Of a stretch of 64,000 nt of DNA, positions 55,869-64,000 are shown in pieces. The stretch spans positions 68,408,324 to 68,472,323 of the forward strand of contig NC_079505.1 of assembly GCF_030052815.1 (NCBI RefSeq), given 5' to 3'. Under the pieces are notes generated by a model. It made no database searches. It was not told the DNA's origin and saw only the letters and a program-made list of their open reading frames with translations. The first letter of the stretch is position 1, and each line of letters opens with the position of its first letter. The stretch comes from Hevea brasiliensis (Eukaryota; Streptophyta; Magnoliopsida; Malpighiales; Euphorbiaceae). The translations under genes were made by a program, and so were the position numbers.

Positions 55869-56770
55869 CCACTACTTTGCCTGATATATAATCTCATAAT
55901 TTACTATATCTGGTTATATTCCATTTGCATTTTATACCTAGCATCATTATCCTATGTCCCTGTCTTCTGTAGTATTCTGAAAGATACCTCTCTCTATCAA
56001 ATCCTTTCAGAACTATCTCTAGTCTTACATTCATTACTTTGATCTTTATACTTCTTAGTAACTTGTGAGTAATATTTATACCTGTCTTATCCTCTACTAT
56101 TTGTTTTGTTACCTATTATCAAACTGTCACTTATATTTCCTTACAAAGTTAACCAGTTGGTCACACTGAAAATACTTGCCTAACTCCCAATTACAGACTC
56201 TAGGTCTCTCCATTCTGAATTCTAACATCAAATCTCTGTGCCATTATCTCTCATTCTTTCCTCTCATCAGGTATATTTGAATCTATTAGGTTGAGTTTTA
56301 TTTAACTTACTATTTATTGACTTCGCTTCTTTGTCTGATAAGATAATTTAAATTACCATTGCACACCCTTTAGTTACTACCTACTTTGGTTGCATGCCTC
56401 ACCTAACTTTTCTCTACTATTAATAATCTAAAAGGTCCTCGTCGCATTGTCTCTTATTCTATCTTAGGGATAGAAAACAGACAAAGTCTATTTCAAATCC
56501 TACAACTTTGAGCTTCATGTTTTGGCTCCTAACACTGTACCAACTACGACCTGCTCTGAGTTCTGCATTTATGGATTCTATACTGTGATAAATGTTCTCC
56601 TTAATGTCGTCCTTTTCTAAGCTCTCTATCTTTACTTTTCTGATTATCTCGTTTACCTTTCCTAAAATCGCATTTTGTCTCCTCTATATCCTGACTCTAC
56701 TCTTCCTAATCTTATTATATTTTGGGCTTTTCAGATTATTCTTTAGTGAACTCCTTTTATCTTAAAGGAA
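55869..56770. other. unclassified sequence between solo LTR and copia element
   Basis: CT-rich on the plus strand with no recognised domain. It may be the continuation of the outer gypsy interior, but no motif supports this. Confidence 0.35.
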
Positions 56771-58869
56771 TGGAAGTGTGAAAAAATCAAGTTTATACCA
56801 TTGAATTCAAAAATTTTCACCTAGGGTCACATGCATCATGCAAGATTTATTTTTATCTATTTTTTTTCAATGATAAACAACATATTAAAACTCTTTTAAT
56901 ATGTTTTTGGATCTGTATTTGCCATTTAAGATTTTAAAATTAATCAGATTAATTTTAGAACCCTAGATTAAATCAAGAATAAACACACTAACCTCTTGAT
57001 GCACTGCAGTGTATTTGCGCCTTTGAGATGCGTCTTTAGGATACCAGATGTTGTCCCTCTAGCTTGTCCACACCAAGAACACCTATGGCAGCCCTTGAAC
57101 AGCTTCTAAAGTTTTTTCTATTATTTAGAAAATCAAGTTCTGCCTTTTAAGAGATTAAAGATGTAAATAGGACACTAGAAACAATTTCTGGTATTTTTAA
57201 TTCAAGAGATTGTTTGCTAATATCTTGGAATAGATAAAAGATGAAGAGAAAGAGAAGGGAGACTCTTGGGTGGCGGCACCAAGGATGAAGAGCTGCTGGT
57301 TATGTTTTTTTTTCTTCATAACAACACTTATATAGCTAGGTTAACACATTAAACCCTTGCCACATGTCACCCTCTGATTGGTTCTAGGTTTAATTAACCC
57401 AATCACATTGTGCCAAGTGTCAAACCTATATTTAATCTTAATTTTAATCATATTACATGATTAAAAAACATTTGGCAAGCTTATGTGTAATGTCATGTGT
57501 CACCATCTCATGGTGCCACATGTCACCCTGTGAAAAGACCAAAATGCCCATGTGTCTTAATTTTGAGTTCTCAACCCAAAATAATTATTTCTCTTCTTCT
57601 AATCAATTTATATCAAATAAAATTAATTAATTAATCTTTATTAATTAATTTCTCATTAATTAAATTCATATTTAAACACTTTAAATATAAATTTAACTTA
57701 TTCTATACATCCAATAATCTAGATTTGGTTTCAAGTCATGCTAGGAACTTTGCAATCTAATTGCAAACCAAACCTATTTAATTAATCAATTAAACTCTTT
57801 AATTAATTAATTAAATCATATTTAATTAGGTGATAACTTGTGTATGTGTGTGACTTACTAGGCTCATCACTAATTGGCAATGAGACATGATATCAACTCT
57901 TAATATCATCAGAACTCTTTCTTACCATAAATGATTTTTCTAAATCATTTTATGCACCTCATAGACCATGGTTAACACCTAGCATAGCATGCCATGGCCA
58001 CCCAATCAGTAATAAGGTTTACTTTAAATGAACCTATAATCATATGTTACCATGCACTAAAATCTCTCTGTTACAAAATCCCAACTCAAGCTGGAGTCAT
58101 GGTTTATGTCAAACCCCATTTGCTATGAATATTATGTTCTCTTTTAATTTCAGTTCTTGATTAAAAGATTTTCTTATCAGAAACTCTTTTATGAATAAAT
58201 CTATCTGTCCTGGCTAGGAACTTGAAACATCAAGAACAATTAAATGAACATAGGATTTTATCCCTATTTACTTAGAGGAACAGATTCCATCTTGATCAAC
58301 ACCTACCTCCATATATAACTAGTAGGAGCCAACACATGCCCATATACCCATACAAAGTACAAGTATGAAAGCAGTATCAAACTCAAACCACCTATATACA
58401 AGATAACTGTGCTATCTCAGGTCTAAAGATTATATGCACTAATATGATTTATGACAATGCATTGACAAGAGTAAACTCCATGTGCTTGTCATAAGTGTCA
58501 CTGGTTCGGCCTACTTATCATTTATAAGTGCCTATCATGTTTGTTATATGGCATGAGACTCACCATTCCATCTTATTTATATTTCATATAAATAACTTGG
58601 GAACAAATATGAATACAATCTTTCTGGATAAGTCATGTCCTTATCATGAAGTATCCTCGATTGTGAACCTATTTATGATACTTTGTACTAGAAATACTGT
58701 CACTCATATTCTTAACAACTTAAAAATAGAATTTCTAACAAAATATCAATGGACCTTTTCTATTACACATAAATATCTTATGTAAATGGAAAAGTAGAAA
58801 TGCCTTTTATTAATAAAAACATGTATAAGATACATACTAAATGATATGCTCTAGGGCATACTACTAACA
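56771..58869 (-). repeat. copia 3' LTR (about 2.1 kb)
   Basis: The 58869 end is firm (it abuts the polypurine tract). The 56771 end is inferred from a TG dinucleotide and the CACACTTCCA terminus and is less certain. Plus-strand open frames such as 58528-58785 lie inside it and have no domain. Confidence 0.65.
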
Positions 58870-59093
58870 ATCTCCCACTAGCACTAGAGCCATTTATTAC
58901 AATATCTTAGACCCATCTTCTCAAGATGTCGGTCTTGCTGAGTCTATGACATAGGCTTAGTGAATGGATTAGCTAGATTTTCAACTGATGCTATTTTCTG
59001 CATGGCTACATCGCCTCATCCAACTATTTCTCTGATAATATGGTAGCGCCTTTCTATGTGTTTGGATTTCTGGTGAGACCTAGGTTCCTTAGC

Positions 59094-60672
59094 CTATATG
59101 ACTGCTCCATTGTTGTCACAGTGTAGTGGAACTGCTGACTCAATGTAAGGAACTACTGTAAGTTCTGTCACGAACTTCTTTATCCAAATAGCTTCCTTTG
59201 CAAGATCTCGATGCAGAATATACTCACTTCGATGAGTGGAATCTGCATCGTGCTCGCTTGGAACTCTTCCAACTGACTGCACCTCCATTACAAATGAACA
59301 CATACCTAGAGGTAGACTTTCTATCATCGATATCTGATTGGAAATCAGAATCAGTATAACCATCCAATTGCAAGTCTCCACCTCCATAGATCAAGAATAA
59401 ATCCTTAGTTCTTCTCAAGTACTTAAGGATATTCTTAACAGCTATCCAGTGTTCCAAACCTAGATTGGATTGATACCTGCTAGTCAAACTAACAGCATAT
59501 GCGATATCCGGCCTAGTACACATCATTGCATACATTAAACTTCCAATAACCAAAGCATATGGAATCCTGGCCATCTTATCTCTTTCTTCAGGTGTCTTTG
59601 GAGACATCTCCTTAGAAAGACGGATACCATGTCTCACTGGTAACAATCCTCTCTTGGAATTAAGCATGTTAAACCTTTTTAACACCTTTTCCAAGTATAG
59701 ACTTTGGAATAAACCAATTATTCTTTTCGCTCTATCTCTATAGATGCGAATCCTAGGAATATAGGTTGCCTCCCCTAAGTTTTTCATGGAGAATGTATTT
59801 GACAATCATACCTTTACAGTTGTCAACATACCTGTGTCATTACCCATCAGTAGTATATCATCCACATATAAGACAAGGAAAGTGATAGCACTGTCACTAA
59901 CCTTCTTATATACACATGGCTCATCCTCATTTTTGATAAAACCAAAGGATTTAATGGCTTCATCAAAACGGATGTTCCAACTCCTCGAAGCTTGCTTCAA
60001 CCCATAAATGGATCGCTTTAGCTTGCATATCTTGGAACCATCTTGGGATTCAAAACCCCTAGGTTGTTCCATGAAAATGTTTTCTTCAATGTATCCATTG
60101 AGAAAAGCTGTTTTGACATCCATCTGTCAAATCTCATAATCATAGAATGCAGCTATTGCTAATAAAATCCTAATTGATTTAAGCATGGCAACAGGCAAGA
60201 AAGTCTACCCATAGTCGATTCCTTGCCTTTGGCGAAACCCTTTTGCTACTAGCCTTGCCTTATAGGTCTCTACCTTTCCATCAGAACCAATTTTCTTCTT
60301 GAAAACCCATTTATTTTCTATAGGTACAATACCTTCAGGTAGGTCAACAAAATCCCAAACTTGATTCTTATACATGGAATCAATCTCGGATTTCATAGCA
60401 TCAATGCATTTTGAAGAGTCTATATCTGATATAGTTTCTTCATAGGTGAGTGGATCATCTCCATGATCTACTTCTTCATGAGTAGACAACTCTTGTTCTT
60501 CTTCATGAAGGAAACCATATCTCACTGGTGGGTGAGATACCCTGGTTGTTCTACGAGGAATAGCTGTAGATGTTTCATCAACGGGTGTAGGTTGATTAGA
60601 TGAATCTATATCCATCTGATCTGTTGGTTGGTCAGAATTCTCCAATTCCAACTCTATTTGCCTTCCTTTGCC
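59094..60672 (-). pseudogene. copia reverse transcriptase and RNase H (few breaks)
   Basis: The connector (60651-60205) ends WVFKKKIGSDGKVETYKARL and VAKGFRQRQGIDYG then a stop replacing Glu. A second stop (near 60124) precedes QMDVKTAFLNGYIEENIFME and SIYGLKQASRSWNIRF, then LYVDDILLMG (YVDD at 59868-59857). After a small shift, FSMKNLGEATYIPRIRIYRD leads to LMYAMMCTRPDIAYAV and RNase H GYTDSDFQSDIDDRKSTSRY. A further shift separates AKEAIWIKKFVTEL and CDNNGAV (59387-59094), followed by SKHIERRYHIIREIV downstream to about 58900. Confidence 0.87.
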
Positions 60673-61791
60673 TCATTCTTGAACAAACTGTTGTTCAAGA
60701 AATGTGGCATCTCTACTTATCACAACCTTTTGTGAAGTAAGCAAATAAAAATAATATCCAAAACTATCTTTTGGATATCCAACAAATCGATCTTTTTCTG
60801 ATCTAGTTTCCAATTTATCAGTGTTCAGCTTTTTGACATAAGCTGGACAACCCCAAATCTTAACATGTTTTCTTCCATGCCATATCTCATAAGGTATGGA
60901 AGAAACTGATTTTGATGGAATCCTATTCATAATATACAAAGCTGATTCTAATGCAAATCCCCAAAAGGAGATTGGCATATCAGTATAGCTCATCATATTA
61001 CGTACCATATCCAATAGGGTACGATTTCTCCTTTCAGATACACCATTCAGCTGCGGCGTTCCTGGAGGAGTTAGCTGGGAAATAATGTCATGCTCTCTCA
61101 AGTATTCATCAAATTCAGTACTCAAATATTCACCTCCACGATCTGATCGAAGAGCTTTAATACTCTTTCCTGTTTGATTTTCTATTTCAGATTTAAATTC
61201 TTTGAACTTTTCAAAGGATTCATGTTTGTATTTCATCAAATACAAATACCCAAACCTTGATTTATCATCAGTAAAGGTAATGAAGTAATGAAAATCGCCT
61301 CTAGCCATTTCCTTAAATGGACCACATACATCACTATGTATTAGCTCTAAAATATTTTCAGCCCTTAGCCCTTGTCCAACAAATGGTGATCTAGCCATTT
61401 TGCCCTGAAGACAAAATTCACAAGTTGGAGTAGGCTCAGAGCCCAATAAGGATAGAATCCCTATTTTCTCCAATTTTGCAATCCTATCTTCTGCAACATG
61501 ACATAACCTTAAGTGCCAAATATATTTTGAACTTGAGTTGGTTTTCACCATGGCATTGCATTCATTTAGATCACTTGCATTCATTTTGTGTTTGTCATTA
61601 TTATCTAAATAATAAAGAGCATCATTCATATAACCCGAACCAACATATTTATTTTTAAAATAAATATTGCAAACATCATCTGTGAACTGAAATTCATAGC
61701 CATTTCTAGTCAAACTAGATATAGAAATGATGTTCTTAAAAGCATCAGGTACATATAAAATATTATCCAAACACAAAACATGTCGAGACAT
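60673..61791 (-). CDS. copia protease end, GAG-pre-integrase and integrase (open segment)
   Basis: A 372-codon open segment. LDNILYVPDAFKNIISIS ends the protease region. The zinc module has His93, His98, Cys124 and Cys127 (WHLRLCH...CEFC). The catalytic triad is Asp154 (HSDVCGP), Asp217 (RSDRGGEY) and Glu253 (NGVSERRN), with D-35-E spacing exactly as in integrases. The C-terminal WGCPAYVKKL and DRFVGYPKDSFGY motifs are copia-specific. Met at 61791 is only the first Met after the upstream break; in the intact element this is internal polyprotein. All active-site residues remain. Confidence 0.9.
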   Translation of the reverse strand: MSRHVLCLDNILYVPDAFKNIISISSLTRNGYEFQFTDDVCNIYFKNKYVGSGYMNDALYYLDNNDKHKMNASDLNECNAMVKTNSSSKYIWHLRLCHVAEDRIAKLEKIGILSLLGSEPTPTCEFCLQGKMARSPFVGQGLRAENILELIHSDVCGPFKEMARGDFHYFITFTDDKSRFGYLYLMKYKHESFEKFKEFKSEIENQTGKSIKALRSDRGGEYLSTEFDEYLREHDIISQLTPPGTPQLNGVSERRNRTLLDMVRNMMSYTDMPISFWGFALESALYIMNRIPSKSVSSIPYEIWHGRKHVKIWGCPAYVKKLNTDKLETRSEKDRFVGYPKDSFGYYFYLLTSQKVVISRDATFLEQQFVQE

Positions 61792-61886
61792 GTAAAAAGA
61801 TTTAGATCCTATGGCTAAAGCTTCAACAGTTGAGCCATTGCCAATCCGAACTCTAACATCTTGAGAACGTAAGCTACTACTATTTG

Positions 61887-62870
61887 CTAGTTCCTACATA
61901 TCATTAGAATGTGAGAATTGGCACCAGTATCTAAAACCCAAGCTGTAGATAAACTATGAGTATCATCAGAATCTAAATAACAAGATATGGACATACCTTC
62001 TGAAGGTTTATCCTTCTTGTCCTTCAGAGAAGCAAGATACTCTGGGCAGTTCCTTTTCCAGTGCCCATCCTTTTGGCAGTGGAAACACTTTTCTTTGCCT
62101 CCATCAGCTTTAGTCTTCCCTTTCTGTTTAGCTATTTTCTTAGAAGGACCAGGAATCTGAGGTTTCTTTTTCTTATTGCCCTTCTTCTTGTTGGACTTTC
62201 CAGCAGAAGAAGATGCAATCAAAGCAACCTCTTTTCCTTTATTGCCCAACATATTCTTTTGGGCAATAGCCAGCATATTGAGTAAACCAGCTAAGGTACA
62301 TTCCTGTTTAGTCATATGAAAATTTGTCACAAAATTCCCAAAAGACTTAGGAAGGGACTGAAGGATCAAATCCGTCTGTAGTTGGAAATCCATGTTGAAG
62401 TCAAGATGTTCCAACTGCTCAATCAGCCGAATCATCTTATGGACATGATCCCCAACATTCTGTCCCTCAGACATCCTCATGCGGAACAGCTGCTTAGATA
62501 TCTCATACCTAATATTCCTACTGTGCTCACCATACAACTGTTGTAGGTGAAGGAGGATCTCACTCACACTTTGCATGTTCTCATACTGCTTTTGTAACTC
62601 ATTACTCATGGAAGCAAGCATGTAACACTTAGCTCTCATATCATGCTCCTTTCACTTGTCCAAAGTTTCATATTTCTCTGGAGTGGCCTCTAGAGATAAG
62701 GGACCAGGAACATTTGAATCTAGAATATATCCTATATGTTCAAGGTTCAGGATAAGTTTCAAATTTCTTAGCCAATCAGAGAGATTAGGTTCTGTCAACC
62801 TATTGCGATCAAGTATACTTGCAAGGATATTGGATGGTGGTGGTTGTTTGTGCTCATTATTATCAGAAAA
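61887..62870 (-). pseudogene. copia gag and protease (one nonsense, one shift)
   Basis: From about 62865 the frame reads SNILASILDRNRLTEPNLSD and WLRNLKLILNLEHIGYILD, the typical copia gag N-terminus, to a TGA near 62656 in place of Trp. It then continues with CYMLASMSNELQKQYENM and the gag core MIRLIEQLEHLDFNMDFQLQ. A Lys-rich linker precedes the zinc knuckle CFHCQKDGHWKRNC. The protease start AWVLDTGANSHI has the catalytic D-T-G, after which the frame breaks near 61890. No initiating Met is evident before SNIL. Confidence 0.85.
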
Positions 62871-62879
62871 TTAACTGCA

Positions 62880-64000
62880 AAAAATAATCAGATTAATTAG
62901 TAAATATATCAAGTAATTAACCAAAATGATTATGGTCTTTTAATCAAATTGGTCCTCCTACTAACTTAGTGAATCCTACACTTCCAAAGTAGAAAACGGA
63001 AATCCTAGTTGGATGGATTTCTAGTGGGTGATTGAATTCTTATAATTCTATTGATCATACTCAGGTACATCCGTTATTAGAATTACAATAAACTATAAGT
63101 GAGCAACTCCTTGCCCATCATATCTCATGTGAGATTCAATCCTTTACCTAGCCCCTAATGCTCAAAATCTCAGGTACATCTATTATTGACTTATCTTGCA
63201 TTAGTTAAGTTGATCCCATTGAGCCAGTAATTATGCAAATAATTTTAATGTCCTCAGGTACATCCAATATTGGTCACCAAACTATTTACATATTTACAAC
63301 ATCTCATGCTTAACAATTATTCTTAAGAAAATCTCTTAAATTAATTGCATCTTATGCAACTATTTAAAATTTCTTAAAATAATTGCCCCAATGGAGGGTC
63401 CATGTTATAATTACTTTAATTATAGCATTTCCAAGTTAATCATTTGTTTGGAAGATTTTATGGTCATCCTAATTACTATTAAGGTCTCACTTTGCACATT
63501 ATCCATTTAGCATGCATATATCACATAGTGCATACATTCCCATACATCTCATGCATTCATGGATAAGCAGTAAATATGGTATGATCATGGACTTTCTAAG
63601 GGATTCAATTCTGAGCCACCAAGAATTGAATCAGGGCATTCCTAGGTGCATTTCATTCATTCATTTTACAAGAGTTGCTGAAGGAGTACATAATCAACAC
63701 TTGATCTTGAATTCCTCCCATTGGTCCCACCAATGCTCTTGACCTCCTTGAACTTCTTGCAATCCAATATTACATAGTAATCCTTGGCATACCAAGACGA
63801 ATTTATAAGAATTTAAATAAATGAAATTACAACCCAAAAAATTATTACAAACTTAATAATACATGCCCAAAATAAATTAAAATAAATTAATTAATTTACA
63901 ATCCCAAAGAAACATAAAAGAAATAAATCCAATCACATTGGTCTTTTATAATCCATGATCATCCATCATGCATATCACTATTTAACAATTAAATAAAACA
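62880..64000. other. copia 5' leader with CTCAGGTACATC repeats
   Basis: No coding signal. The word CTCAGGTACATC followed by an ATTATTG/ATTATTAG-like sequence appears near 63060, 63170 and 63255 on the plus strand. The region is the long untranslated leader of the minus-strand copia element. Confidence 0.55.

Larger units (their letters stand above)
56771..64000 (-). mobile_element. large Ty1/copia retrotransposon, 3' LTR plus internal region (runs off right edge)
   Basis: On the minus strand the 3' LTR starts TGTTAGTAGTATGCCC at 58869 and probably ends CACACTTCCA at 56771 (about 2.1 kb). A purine-rich tract (GTGCTAGTGGGAGAT) at about 58884-58870 precedes it. The internal order gag-protease-integrase-reverse transcriptase-RNase H identifies copia. 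The leader (62880-64000) and the 5' LTR to the right have no primer site in view, so the element continues beyond the window. Only a few nonsense codons and shifts interrupt the polyprotein. Confidence 0.88.

Noticed and set aside
58528..58785. 85-codon plus-strand frame
   Set aside because: Lies within the copia 3' LTR, AT-rich, no domain.
1..64000. An entirely new defence-type or biosynthetic system
   Set aside because: Apart from one SPOC gene and relics, everything recognisable belongs to known transposon classes; no unexplained multi-gene cluster is present.

Overview
The window looks like a repeat-dense piece of a eudicot plant nuclear genome. It is AT-rich, has GT-AG introns and carries plant-type Ty1/copia, Ty3/gypsy, RTE-LINE, hAT and Stowaway elements. 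A Malpighiales/Euphorbiaceae-like host is only a weak guess from style. I see no tRNA, rRNA, CRISPR or operon-like structure.

The only host gene that reads as intact is on the minus strand. It encodes a SPOC-domain protein of the plant 'SPOC / transcription elongation factor S-II-like' family, about 790 aa. Coding exons are 23835-23087, 15607-15487, 5424-5365 and 5274-3832. A further 5' exon (25084-24987) splices in frame and could add 38 residues. All junctions keep phase, and the SPOC domain (about residues 228-373) is built from four exons separated by introns of 7.5 kb, 10.1 kb and 90 bp. The two long introns hold most of the left-half repeats: a 5'-truncated RTE LINE with a 14-bp target duplication, a GGT-rich palindromic element, a hAT-like element with an 8-bp duplication, a hAT-like MITE, and a degenerate TIR element carrying a Stowaway MITE and a near-complete RTE LINE.

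Downstream of the gene (1-3660) are a copia 5' LTR running off the left edge, a dead GDSL esterase/lipase gene, a scrap of S-domain-type receptor kinase, and an L1-type RNase H remnant.

Upstream of the gene (25.1 kb onward) is retrotransposon territory: a copia element with near-identical LTRs and a ruined coding core (26000-29880, TSD ACTTG), a degraded gypsy LTR with primer-binding site (about 30090-32430), an AT desert, a long fold-back element (34832-35205), then a retrotransposon nest. A minus-strand gypsy (3' LTR 35583-37020) is interrupted by a 3.1-kb solo LTR (38238-41344, TSD CTCTT). Further on, a second solo LTR (42317-55863, TSD TTGTA) is itself split by a full-length 12-kb gypsy with 3.65-kb LTRs (43049-55094, TSD TAAAT). 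The right end (56771-64000) is a large copia element whose gag, protease, integrase, reverse transcriptase and RNase H are all recognisable with only a few breaks; its 5' LTR lies outside the window.

I found no convincing new biological system. The items most worth a second look are the SPOC gene's architecture and possible N-terminal extension, the nested insertions datable from target duplications, young LTR pairs around decayed coding cores, and several unexplained palindromic or tandem motifs.
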